Of a stretch of DNA of 64,000 nt, positions 18,047-26,724 are shown piece after piece (position 1 is the first letter of the stretch; every line of letters starts with the position of its first letter). The notes beneath the pieces are model-generated. The model saw only the letters and a list, made by a program, of their open reading frames with translations, searched no databases and was not told the origin of the DNA. Origin of the DNA: Actinomycetota bacterium (GTDB lineage Bacteria > Actinomycetota > Actinomycetes > Nanopelagicales > Nanopelagicaceae); the NCBI GenBank assembly GCA_026392845.1, contig JAPLBJ010000050.1, forward strand, positions 1-64,000. The letters are read 5' to 3'. Made by a program: the position numbers and the translations under genes.

Positions 18047-18208
18047 TTACTGTGCTTTGCCAAGGATGCGATTTACCTTGGTGCCACATACAGGACAGAT
18101 TCCCTGTGCCATGCGACGACCAGATTCAGAGACCTTTACAGTTCCCTCGAAATCACGCTTCTCTTTGCACTTAACGCAGTAAGCGTCACCTTTGTATGTC
18201 TCAGCCAT
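18047..18208 (-). CDS. DUF5679 zinc-ribbon protein
   Basis: A 53-residue protein starting MAETYKGDAYCVKCKEKR and ending with CPVCGTKVNRILGKA. Two CxxC pairs form a small zinc ribbon, as in the actinobacterial DUF5679 family. The function is unknown. The frame could be extended 31 codons upstream, but GGAGGAAAA sits at ideal distance from the ATG at 18206-18208, so the short form is annotated. Confidence 0.85.
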   Translation of the reverse strand: MAETYKGDAYCVKCKEKRDFEGTVKVSESGRRMAQGICPVCGTKVNRILGKAQ

Positions 18209-18339
18209 AATTTTCCTCCAATCGACGCTTACAACTTTTGAGTTTCGCTCACCTATGTGAGCGCCTCTCTCGATTGCTCCCCGTATGGGGCAGGCGTGCA
18301 TGCATGACGATACCCCTGCCCACGCTCAAAATGAGAGAA

Positions 18340-18690
18340 CTAGGGCTGTGAATGGAGGACTTTTTTTAGGATTTCTGGGGCTGCGAGCGCTCGTTCGGCA
18401 TCCGGGCGCTCAGTAATCTCGGGGGCGAGCTCGCTCAGGAGTTCGCCGACGCGAGCGACCATGCGCTCCTCACTTGGGATCTTTGCATCCTCCATGGCCC
18501 GGATCTTGGCAATCATCTGAGGGACCATCTCGCGCTCATCAGCTTTCGACATCCGCGCCGGAATAGATATGACTATGCGACCACCTTGGCGATAGGCAGA
18601 GATGTTCTTCTTTCGCCGAGCTGAGCGAACTACAACAATCTCACCCTCTGTAATCCCGGGCAGGATGCCATCGTCTGAGAAATCTTCCAT
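18340..18690 (-). CDS. Truncated M48/YgjP-like protein, N-terminal part only
   Basis: The N-terminal 80 residues resemble actinobacterial M48/YgjP-type metallopeptidases: VVRSARRKKNISAYRQGGR, then IVISIPARMSKADEREMV. Full-length members continue for about 90 more residues with the WGSC and HELAH zinc motifs. Here the protein stops at residue 116 without either, and only about 130 bases separate it from the next gene, so the catalytic half is not simply out of frame. The gene is unusually G+C rich (41 of 60 bases in 18421-18480). It may be a relic, or a small protein that kept a binding role. Confidence 0.6.
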   Translation of the reverse strand: MEDFSDDGILPGITEGEIVVVRSARRKKNISAYRQGGRIVISIPARMSKADEREMVPQMIAKIRAMEDAKIPSEERMVARVGELLSELAPEITERPDAERALAAPEILKKVLHSQP

Positions 18691-18760
18691 GTGAAAACGG
18701 TATCGCCTTTACCAATATCTCAACGTGACATTGAGAGATTTTGCAATACATTCTTTTTGA

Positions 18761-18805
18761 AAAATCGCTTTATCGTAATTAAAAACCCTTTGTCAATGCG
18801 ATTTT
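18761..18805. terminator. Possible bidirectional terminator
   Basis: AAAATCGC (18761-18768) pairs with GCGATTTT (18797-18804), with T-runs on the outer side of both strands. The loop is long (28 bases), which weakens the call. On the minus strand it would follow the DUF2342 gene. Confidence 0.4.
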
Positions 18806-18844
18806 TATTTGATTGTTAGCCCTATTTCACTTAGGTTTTGACCA

Positions 18845-18915
18845 CGAAGTCCTCGGATAACCGTTCTATATCTGCAAGGGGAAGGCAGATATTGAATGTG
18901 CGCCCGGGGACTTCG
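18845..18915 (+). other. Long two-stage hairpin, possible small RNA or terminator
   Basis: The outer stem pairs 18845-18856 (CGAAGTCCTCGG) with 18904-18915 (CCGGGGACTTCG): eleven Watson-Crick pairs plus one T-G pair. The inner stem pairs ATATCTGC (18868-18875) with GCAGATAT (18885-18892) over a 9-base loop, and five further pairs continue below a single mismatch. The T-G pair is a wobble only in plus-strand RNA (it is A-C on the other strand), and CTTTTT follows on the plus strand. No plus-strand gene precedes it. The whole gap 18691-18927 holds no convincing gene. Confidence 0.55.
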
Positions 18916-18927
18916 CTTTTTAAGCTT

Positions 18928-20283
18928 TTAAAGATTGCTGAGATCGTCAGGAATCGTTGTGCTGGCGATAAACAATTCTGGCGTTGAGAGATCTTGGGCA
19001 GTTGGCAGAAATCCACCCCAAATGCGATCACGCGATTCAATATCTCCAAGTTCTAGAACCTTTTTCCAAAAGGCTTTTGCCTCACGAGTAAGTCGTGGTG
19101 AAACTTCTAAACCAAAGAGTGAAGAAAATAGTTGTTGGGCTGGGGCCGAAGTGGCGCGACGACGTCGATGTGTTTCACTTAGTGCGCCAATGTGTGGCAA
19201 ACGATCACCAGCTGCATTCTCACTTACTTCATCTGCCCAGCCATCGATGAGTGCGAGCGCTGTTTCTAATTTTGTTAGTGCACTTTTTTGAGCAGGAGTT
19301 TCTTCCGGTGTAAATATTCCTTTATTGAGTGCTATCGAGAAACTCTCAGGATTGGTCGGATCAAACTCTCCATTTTCTTGTGCGGATTCAAATGCTTCTT
19401 GTGCTTGTCGTTGAATTGCATCGATATCTATTCGAATTCCTTTGCCATATTCAGTCACAGCGCTTCGAATATAAGAAACTAACCATGGGTTATGTGCAAA
19501 GAGGCGAGCAATTGCTGCCTCGCGAAGGGCATGAAATATGCGTACTTCCTCCATGGGAATATCTAAATCTTTACCCCACTCATTTATATTCTGAGGAACA
19601 AGTGCTGGGTAAGCAGGATCAAGGAGTGGTAACCCAACATCGTGTGCACCTGTCATTCCTGCAGATAGTCCACCAACTGATTGACCTAATTGTGTTGCCA
19701 TAAGAGAACCAATAAATGAGCGAAGTAAGCCAGCAATTGCGCCAACTGGAATATTGAGCGCACCTGCCTCGCCTTCACCAGCTTGAGCCTCCATCGCATT
19801 ATCAAGGAGTTCGCTGATCGCACCAGCGAAACCGCCGGCTAGAGGTTCAACTAAGGCTTGCCACCCCGGAAGTGTTGCATTGACCCAATCAATTCGACTG
19901 AGTGAACTATTACTTGGAAGCGCAGTTGCAGGTGAGAAAAAAGTTGCTTCATCGAGCCAGAGTTCTGCAAGAGCGAGTGCCTCTTGAATTTGAGCAACAT
20001 CGTTGGCACCAATGGGAGATGAACCTTGTGCTTGAACAAATTTCTTTGCAGTATCAGCGACGACATCTTTAGGTAGCGCACCTGCAGCACTATTTTGCAT
20101 ACCTTGCGAAAATTGATTTATAAATCCAAGTGGATTGAAATCTGCACTCACACCAAGATTTTGAAATTGTTCGGCAATCTTCTCTTGCATATCTTTCATC
20201 ATCGCCGCAAAATCTGCAGAGTTTTCTGGCTCCTTGGAATTATTCTCATCCGAATCATCTGGAGTAAATCCCATTGGGCTCAT
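18928..20283 (-). CDS. DUF2342 (zincin-like) protein
   Basis: A 451-residue member of the actinobacterial DUF2342 family, often named zinc-dependent metalloprotease. It has an acidic N-terminus, a Gly-rich hydrophobic stretch (about 185-225) and the conserved REAAIARLFAHNPWL block near 280. The classical HExxH is absent; REAAI occupies the place where active relatives have a metal site, so peptidase activity is doubtful. The start at 20281-20283 is chosen because AGAGGATAG precedes it and an upstream extension would run into the divergent gene's promoter. The same neighbours (Lon-like protease, UPF0182) occur around M. tuberculosis Rv3195. Confidence 0.75.
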   Translation of the reverse strand: MSPMGFTPDDSDENNSKEPENSADFAAMMKDMQEKIAEQFQNLGVSADFNPLGFINQFSQGMQNSAAGALPKDVVADTAKKFVQAQGSSPIGANDVAQIQEALALAELWLDEATFFSPATALPSNSSLSRIDWVNATLPGWQALVEPLAGGFAGAISELLDNAMEAQAGEGEAGALNIPVGAIAGLLRSFIGSLMATQLGQSVGGLSAGMTGAHDVGLPLLDPAYPALVPQNINEWGKDLDIPMEEVRIFHALREAAIARLFAHNPWLVSYIRSAVTEYGKGIRIDIDAIQRQAQEAFESAQENGEFDPTNPESFSIALNKGIFTPEETPAQKSALTKLETALALIDGWADEVSENAAGDRLPHIGALSETHRRRRATSAPAQQLFSSLFGLEVSPRLTREAKAFWKKVLELGDIESRDRIWGGFLPTAQDLSTPELFIASTTIPDDLSNL

Positions 20284-20376
20284 AGTCACTATCCTCTCAT
20301 CTTCACAAAATGCGGCACTATGTATTCCAACAATCCCAATGCGAGTTTTCTTCCCGTCAGCGCTAAGGTAGGCACT

Positions 20377-20619
20377 ATGTCCAGCGCATTCATAGCCCTC
20401 ATTTGGTGGGTAGTCCCACTTGCTGCCCTCATCGGCGCGCTGGCTTATGTTTTGTGGGTTACTAAGTTTCAAGGTCGCTATGAGCAAGAGACATCACGTT
20501 CGGTCAACCATTTCCAGAAATTTCAAGAGTCTTTAGCACAGCAGCAAAAACTCGGATCTCGTCCGAATGAAACAACAGAGCAAGTCAAGCGCAATGATGA
20601 AACTAATCCTCAGAATTAA
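20377..20619 (+). CDS. Small single-helix membrane protein
   Basis: An 80-residue protein with one membrane helix (about residues 4-27) and a charged cytoplasmic tail rich in Gln, Glu and Asn. I do not recognise a family. AAGGTAGG precedes the ATG. It begins 93 bases from the divergent DUF2342 start and is followed after six bases by the Lon-like protease gene, probably in one operon. Confidence 0.65.
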   Translation: MSSAFIALIWWVVPLAALIGALAYVLWVTKFQGRYEQETSRSVNHFQKFQESLAQQQKLGSRPNETTEQVKRNDETNPQN

Positions 20620-20625
20620 CTTCTG

Positions 20626-21435
20626 ATGCGCTTCTCCCCCTTACCTCTATTTGTAAAAATAACACTCTCGCTCTTTCTTATTGGAACAGTACTTATTCCA
20701 CTTCCCTACGTCGTATTGATGCCTGGCAGTGCAGTCAATATTTTTGATTCCACCATCAAAATTACTGGCCATAAAATATTTCAGCCGAGTGCAAGGCTTG
20801 ATTTACTCTCCATTCTTGTCTCAGATCCCACTTCAAAAGTTTTTGGTCCCGAAGTCCTCTATACGTGGATAAAGGGTGATCGAGTTGTGTATCCCTATTC
20901 AGCGATATATCGCAAGGGGACAACAGCAAAGGCAGAAAAAATTGCTTCTAAAAAAGATATGAAGGTTTCACAAAATGCTTCAGTTCTTGCAGCGATTGAT
21001 TATTTGAACGTAAACAAATTTCAAAACAATGAGGCACCAATTCGCGCTGAAGATGTTGCCTTTGATGTTCGCAAAACTGGCGGACCAAGTGGTGGCTTTA
21101 TTTTTGCACTTGGAATAATTGAATTACTGACAGAAGAAAATATTTTAGGTAAGAATCATGTTGCAGGAACTGGAACTATTTCATCAACTGGAATGATTGG
21201 ACCAATCGGTGGCATCGCAGAAAAGATAATTGCTGCCGACCGTGCAGGTGCGACGATCTTTATGAGCCCTATTCGCAACTGCAAAGAACTCACAAGAATC
21301 CCTCAGGGAATGAGAGTAATCGCGGTCACAAATTTGAGCGATGCCATAGACCAATTGCGCCTCATACAGAGCGCTCCTGCCGGCGAAAAATCTCAGATGA
21401 AAGAAAGCAATGGGTGCGCTAGCGTAGGCGCATGA
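20626..21435 (+). CDS. Lon-like (S16) membrane-anchored protease without PDZ domain
   Basis: A 269-residue protein with an N-terminal membrane anchor (about 8-30, followed by PLPYVVLMPGSAVN) and a C-terminal S16 catalytic domain. The nucleophile Ser is in GGPSGGF near residue 155 and the catalytic Lys in GIAEKIIAAD near 198. Actinobacterial relatives (M. tuberculosis Rv3194c type) are about 340 residues, with a PDZ domain between anchor and protease; here that segment is missing. The catalytic pair is intact. It overlaps the UPF0182 gene by four bases (ATGA). Confidence 0.85.
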   Translation: MRFSPLPLFVKITLSLFLIGTVLIPLPYVVLMPGSAVNIFDSTIKITGHKIFQPSARLDLLSILVSDPTSKVFGPEVLYTWIKGDRVVYPYSAIYRKGTTAKAEKIASKKDMKVSQNASVLAAIDYLNVNKFQNNEAPIRAEDVAFDVRKTGGPSGGFIFALGIIELLTEENILGKNHVAGTGTISSTGMIGPIGGIAEKIIAADRAGATIFMSPIRNCKELTRIPQGMRVIAVTNLSDAIDQLRLIQSAPAGEKSQMKESNGCASVGA

Positions 21436-24290
21436 TGAGTAGCGCTAACCAACAGTTCAATTTCCCACGTAAACGCGGTCCACTTTCAATCACGATCGGA
21501 ATCCTTGTAGCACTAGGAGCGATCGTCTTATCACTCAGTGGTTTCTACGCTGACTGGTTGTGGTTCAAATCTGTAAATTTTACCAGCGTATGGAGCACAG
21601 TCCTCTTTACTAAAGTTGAATTATTTATTGTCACCGGCCTCATCACTTCATTTGTGATCTCTCTCAATGTTTATCTAGCATTTCGCAAACGTCCTTTCTA
21701 TGTTCCAATGGCAGTGGAGGCAGATAACCTCGAGCGCTACCGTGCACAGATTGAACCAATTCGTCGTTGGGTCTTTGTAGGACTTGCACTAGCCCTCTTT
21801 TATTTCTCTGGCACATCTGGTGCGCAACTATGGAATACATGGTTGCTTTTCAAGAACTCGACTTCATTTGGTGTCAAGGATCCACAGTTTGGAATGGATA
21901 TTTCATTCTTCGCTTTCCGTCTTCCATTCTGGCAGAGCTTGATTGCGTGGGGAATCTCAACACTTGTACTTACACTCATTGCAACTGCAGTAGTTCATTA
22001 CCTCTATGGTGGAATTCGTCTTCAAGTACGTGAAGATCGCACAACTGTTGCAGCACGTGTTCAGCTCTCAGTTCTTTTGGGACTTTTAGTTTTAATCAAA
22101 GCAGTTGCATATTGGTTTGATCGTTACGCCCTTGCACTCAAGCAGAGCAAACTGATTACTGGTCTTACCTATACAGATGTAAATGCTGTTTTGCCTGCTA
22201 AAGCGATTCTTTCTGCAATCGCGGTGGTGTGCGCACTTCTATTCTTTGCAAATATTATTCGTCGTTCTTGGGTATTACCGGCAGCGGGTACAGCGCTACT
22301 CGTTATTTCATCTGTTTTGATTGCAGGTATTTATCCAGGAGCTATCCAGCAATTCCAAGTTAAGCCAAGTGAGTCTTCCAAGGAAGCTCCATTTATTCAG
22401 CGCAATATCGATGCCACTCGTACTGCATATGGCCTAGATGATGTGACTGTAAATGATTATCAAGCAACAATTTCCACTTCAGCTGGCCAGCTTGCAAATG
22501 ATGCTGCAACAATCTCAAATATTCGTTTGATGGATCCCAATGTACTTTCAGCAACTTTCCGTCAACTACAACAGATAAAGCCTTATTACACTTTCCCAGA
22601 ATCACTCGATGTTGATCGCTATAAAATTGATGGAGTTGAACGCGATGTGATTGTTGCTGTGCGCGAACTTAATATCGATGGTAATCCAAGTCGTAACTGG
22701 ATCAATGATCACCTGGTTTATACCCACGGCTTTGGTTTAGTAGCAGCGTATGGAAATGCTCGCGACGCAGATGGAAAACCTTCCTTTGCGGTTGGCGACC
22801 TACCTCCAACGAAGGGGCTTGGAGATTTCCAGCCTCGTATTTATTTCGGTGAGAATGTTCCTGATTATTCAATTATTGGTGGCGTCAAGACTGATTCACC
22901 AGTTGAATTCGATTATCCCGATGATGCCTCTGCTAATGGTCAGAAGAACTACACATACAGTGGAACGGGTGGAGTTCCAGTTGGCTCACTATTCAATAAA
23001 TTAGTCTTTGCAATCAAGTACCAAGAGCAAAAACTTCTATTGTCGAACTTGATAAATAAGGATTCAAAGATTCTCTTCAACCGAAATCCTCGCCAGCGAG
23101 TAGCAAAGGTTGCACCATGGCTAACTCTTGATGGCGATCCATATCCAGCAATCGTTGATGGAAAAGTTCTATGGATCATTGATGGATATACAACAAGTGC
23201 TGGATATCCATATTCGAAAGAGACCGTTCTATCGAGTGCTACAACGGATGCCCTCACCGCTAATTCAACATCAATTACTGCTCAAGGAAACAAGACAGTC
23301 AATTACATGCGCAACTCAATAAAGGCAACTGTCGATGCCTACGATGGAACGGTAAGCCTTTATCAATGGGATGAGAAGGATCCAGTACTTGCTACGTGGA
23401 GCAAAGCCTTCCCTGGAACAGTAAAAGCGAAGAAAGAAATCTCTGCTCAACTACTCGACCATATCCGTTATCCAGAAGATATCTTCCGTGTTCAACGTGA
23501 AATCTTAAGTGCGTATCACGTCAAAACTGCTGGTGCATTTTACGGTGGTCAAGATTTCTGGCGCGTACCTCGCGATCCATCAACATTTGGTGGAAATGCA
23601 GGAGCGCAACCTCCTTACTACCTCACTTTAGAATTGCCAGGAAGCAAGAAGCCAACGTTTTCCTTGACAACACCGTTCGTGCCTCGTGGTGGACGTGAAA
23701 ACTTATCTGCATTCATGGTTGTGAATTCAGATTCAGGTCCTGATTACGGAAAAATCACCGTATTGCAATTACCACGTAGTACAAACGTTGCTGGACCATC
23801 ACAAGTTGCATCAAACTTCGAAGCAAAACCAGAAGTTGCTAATTCACTATCACTCTTGCGACAAGGTGGATCTGATGTTGTGCTCGGTAATCTTTTGACA
23901 CTTCCTGTAGGTGGCGGATTACTTTATGTGCAACCTGTTTATGTTCGTGCGACGGCAAATAGTGCTGCATATCCATTGCTCCAAAAGGTTCTTGTTTCAT
24001 TCGGTGATCAAATCGGATATGACAACGATCTCAAGGGCGCACTTGACCAAGTATTCGGTGGAAACTCTGGAACAACATCTAACGTAGGTGGTTCTGGTGC
24101 AAATACATCAACTGGTAGTGATACAGGCAATGCAAGTAGCGCATTAGCAAATGCACTAGCAAGTGCGAAGCAAGCACTTGCTGATGGACAAGCAGCACTT
24201 GCAAAGGGTGACTTCACTGCATATGGACGCGCACAAGATCGATTGAAGTCTGCAATTGCATCAGCGATTGCTGCACAATCTCGTAAGTAA
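21432..24290 (+). CDS. UPF0182 family membrane protein
   Basis: A 952-residue protein (951 if the second Met is used) with seven or so membrane helices in the first 310 residues, and a large outside domain rich in aromatic and Gly/Pro motifs such as HLVYTHGFGLVAAYG and QPPYYLTLELPG. This is the layout of UPF0182 (M. tuberculosis Rv3193c). Its function is unknown. The C-terminal 90 residues are Ser/Ala/Gly-rich and then helical. It is coupled to the Lon-like protease gene, as in other Actinobacteria, which suggests the two act together at the membrane. Confidence 0.9.
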   Translation: MMSSANQQFNFPRKRGPLSITIGILVALGAIVLSLSGFYADWLWFKSVNFTSVWSTVLFTKVELFIVTGLITSFVISLNVYLAFRKRPFYVPMAVEADNLERYRAQIEPIRRWVFVGLALALFYFSGTSGAQLWNTWLLFKNSTSFGVKDPQFGMDISFFAFRLPFWQSLIAWGISTLVLTLIATAVVHYLYGGIRLQVREDRTTVAARVQLSVLLGLLVLIKAVAYWFDRYALALKQSKLITGLTYTDVNAVLPAKAILSAIAVVCALLFFANIIRRSWVLPAAGTALLVISSVLIAGIYPGAIQQFQVKPSESSKEAPFIQRNIDATRTAYGLDDVTVNDYQATISTSAGQLANDAATISNIRLMDPNVLSATFRQLQQIKPYYTFPESLDVDRYKIDGVERDVIVAVRELNIDGNPSRNWINDHLVYTHGFGLVAAYGNARDADGKPSFAVGDLPPTKGLGDFQPRIYFGENVPDYSIIGGVKTDSPVEFDYPDDASANGQKNYTYSGTGGVPVGSLFNKLVFAIKYQEQKLLLSNLINKDSKILFNRNPRQRVAKVAPWLTLDGDPYPAIVDGKVLWIIDGYTTSAGYPYSKETVLSSATTDALTANSTSITAQGNKTVNYMRNSIKATVDAYDGTVSLYQWDEKDPVLATWSKAFPGTVKAKKEISAQLLDHIRYPEDIFRVQREILSAYHVKTAGAFYGGQDFWRVPRDPSTFGGNAGAQPPYYLTLELPGSKKPTFSLTTPFVPRGGRENLSAFMVVNSDSGPDYGKITVLQLPRSTNVAGPSQVASNFEAKPEVANSLSLLRQGGSDVVLGNLLTLPVGGGLLYVQPVYVRATANSAAYPLLQKVLVSFGDQIGYDNDLKGALDQVFGGNSGTTSNVGGSGANTSTGSDTGNASSALANALASAKQALADGQAALAKGDFTAYGRAQDRLKSAIASAIAAQSRK

Positions 24291-24322
24291 TTCGAGATTA
24301 TCTGCAGTAATTTCTACGCGAT

Positions 24323-24351
24323 TTGGTCTTTACGTACCTAACGCCTACGAT
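24323..24351 (+). promoter_or_regulatory. Promoter of initiator tRNA gene
   Basis: TTGGTC (24323-24328), exactly 17 bases, then TACGAT (24346-24351) form a good sigma-70-type promoter, with the tRNA starting 12 bases after the -10 box. Confidence 0.6.
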
Positions 24352-24362
24352 TGCTCTACCGA

Positions 24363-24439
<77 letters not shown>

Positions 24440-24442
24440 ATT

Positions 24443-24476
24443 AAAATAGGGACCTTTTAGGTCCCTATTTTTGTTT
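24443..24476 (+). terminator. Terminator after initiator tRNA
   Basis: AAAATAGGGACC (24443-24454) pairs with GGTCCCTATTTT (24460-24471) across a 5-base loop and is followed by further Ts. The symmetric A/T flanks make it usable in both directions, so it may also end the copper ATPase transcript coming from the right. Confidence 0.85.
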
Positions 24477-24480
24477 ATTT

Positions 24481-26724
24481 CTATTTGATGCGAAGTGAAT
24501 TTGTTACAACGAAGAGCGAGCTAGCTGCCATTGCGGCGGCTGCATATAGCGGGGTCAAAAGCCCAAGTGCTGCAATTGGTAAACCAATAACGTTATAAAG
24601 AAATGCCCAACCAAGATTTGTTCTAATGATACGAACAGTCTTATTCGATAACTTCAAGGCATCAATAACACTAGAAAATGTCGTGCGCATCAAGGTGATA
24701 TCCGCACTCGATATTGCTGTATCTGTTCCGGTGCCCATCGCCATACTCAAATCTGCAGCAGCCAGTGCTGCAGCATCATTAATGCCATCACCAATCATCA
24801 GTACGTGATGACCTTCACCCTTCAATTTTTCAACAATGGCTAGCTTGTCTTGTGGCATTGCACCTGCCATCACATGGCTGGGATCAATTGATACAAGGGC
24901 TGCGACATTGGCTGCAACTTCTGAGCTATCACCTGTTACAAGCCATGGCGTTATTCCCATTGCTCTAAGGGCAAGAACAGTCTTTGCTGCATCTGCCTTT
25001 ATCTCATCGCCAACTGCAAAGACGGCTAGTGCAACTCCATCCCATGCTAAGACAGAAATAGTGAGCCCTGCAGATTGTGCCTTCGTAATTGCATTAGTTA
25101 TTTCAGGGTGAAAAGTTGTAGATGCATGTGCAACTGCTTGCGGTGAGCCAATGAGTACGACTGGAGATTGAATTCCAAGATTGACACGACCTGCAGCACC
25201 AGATCCAGGTGAGACAGAAAAATCTGTCACCGTAGTTGCCTTGATTGATTGAGCCGACACATATGCACTGATTGCATGAGCGATTGGATGATTATTCTGA
25301 CTTTCAATCGAAAGAGCACTTGAAAGGATTGTCGCCTCTTTCATCAATTCCGTGAAGTTCTTACCAAGTACTGTCCCTGCTTCGACAACGATACTCACTT
25401 GTTGTACTTTCATCACACCGGCTGTGAGGGTTCCTGTCTTATCTAATACGACGGTATCTATTGTGCGAGCAACTTCAAGTACTCGAGGCTCGCGAATAAC
25501 GATTCCACGTTGGGCTCCGCGCCCTGATGCAACTAAAAGAGCAACAGGTGTTGCTAATCCAAGTGCGCAAGGACAAGCAATTACCAATACAGTAATTGCA
25601 ACTGATATTGATTGTGTGAGTGAATATCCGTTATAGCGCCAGATGAAATAGGTTGCGATTGCGCCAACCGTCACAACAGGAACAAAAACTGCACTGATTC
25701 GATCTGCGAGGCGCTGAATTGGTGCTTTAGTGCTCTGTGCGTTGACAACCATTGTTGTAATTCTTGCTAGTTCAGTATCGCTACCGATACGTGTTGCTCT
25801 CACGACTAAGCGACCATTGTGGTTCAGTGATGCACCAATAACTGCATTACCAATAGTCACATCAACAAGTGCTGATTCTCCAGTGAGCAATGAGTTATCA
25901 ACGGCGCTACTACCTGAAACTACAATTCCATCGGTTGCAATTCGATCACCTGGGCGAACTTCAAATTCATCACCGATTTGTAGATTCTCAATCGAAGAAA
26001 TTAGTGGTAATCCCCCACGGATAATTGTTACTTCTTTAGCGCCAAGTGAGAGCAATGTTGATAAGGCACTACTAGCGCGACGCTTGGAACGAGTTTCGAG
26101 GTATCGACCGAGAACAACAAAGAGAATCACTCCCCCTGCAACTTCCGTGTAAACATCTCCCACACCAGTTGAGTTCGCATAAATAGACCAACCAAATGCA
26201 CAGAGTGATCCGAGTGAGACCAAATTATCCATCGTTGGATGCAAGAGGTTTCGAAGTGCTGCGCGATGAATTGGCCATGCAACGATGAGGACAACGGGGG
26301 CAGTCAATGCAATGACAAGCCAAGCAGTTGGTGAATATGTAGGATGCAGTATTCCCAATAGATCTAAAGTGTCGTGAATCCACATATCTATTGAATGATG
26401 CCAACTCATTGTCATTGATATTGCGATGGCAGGAATAGCAAAGAGCGCCGCAAAAAATAGCGCTATTGCTGATTTCTTATTGTGCATAGCTATATGCGAT
26501 GAATCTCCTAGTGGGGATGCAGAATATCCAGCATCTTTTATTTTTTGTATGAAGACTTTTGGATTTATCTCACCTGGTGCCAATATGTGCACAGTTTCAC
26601 TACCAAAATTCACACTCGCCTTAACGCCTTCAATGGAATTGAGAGCGCGCTCTATCGCATTCACACAAGCAGAGCAGGTCATGCCCTCAACGGCAAGAGT
26701 TGTCTGTTCAAGTGATGTGCTCAT
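24481..26724 (-). CDS. copA: Copper-type heavy-metal P1B ATPase
   Basis: A 747-residue pump with one N-terminal metal-binding domain (GMTCSAC, residues 14-20), eight membrane helices including the CPC motif in IACPCALGLATP, the phosphorylation site DKTGTLTAG, the HP motif in NHPIAHA, and GDGINDAAAL near the end. CPC with GMTCxxC points to Cu+ export, though silver or other soft metals cannot be excluded. No copper chaperone or CsoR gene is adjacent. Its ATG overlaps the hisN stop by four bases, so it is cotranscribed with hisN. Confidence 0.9.
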   Translation of the reverse strand: MSTSLEQTTLAVEGMTCSACVNAIERALNSIEGVKASVNFGSETVHILAPGEINPKVFIQKIKDAGYSASPLGDSSHIAMHNKKSAIALFFAALFAIPAIAISMTMSWHHSIDMWIHDTLDLLGILHPTYSPTAWLVIALTAPVVLIVAWPIHRAALRNLLHPTMDNLVSLGSLCAFGWSIYANSTGVGDVYTEVAGGVILFVVLGRYLETRSKRRASSALSTLLSLGAKEVTIIRGGLPLISSIENLQIGDEFEVRPGDRIATDGIVVSGSSAVDNSLLTGESALVDVTIGNAVIGASLNHNGRLVVRATRIGSDTELARITTMVVNAQSTKAPIQRLADRISAVFVPVVTVGAIATYFIWRYNGYSLTQSISVAITVLVIACPCALGLATPVALLVASGRGAQRGIVIREPRVLEVARTIDTVVLDKTGTLTAGVMKVQQVSIVVEAGTVLGKNFTELMKEATILSSALSIESQNNHPIAHAISAYVSAQSIKATTVTDFSVSPGSGAAGRVNLGIQSPVVLIGSPQAVAHASTTFHPEITNAITKAQSAGLTISVLAWDGVALAVFAVGDEIKADAAKTVLALRAMGITPWLVTGDSSEVAANVAALVSIDPSHVMAGAMPQDKLAIVEKLKGEGHHVLMIGDGINDAAALAAADLSMAMGTGTDTAISSADITLMRTTFSSVIDALKLSNKTVRIIRTNLGWAFLYNVIGLPIAALGLLTPLYAAAAMAASSLFVVTNSLRIK

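Noticed and set aside
18831-19049. 72-codon minus-strand frame overlapping the end of the DUF2342 gene
   Set aside because: It reads through the long hairpin at 18845-18915 and overlaps a real gene; no ribosome binding site and no family match.
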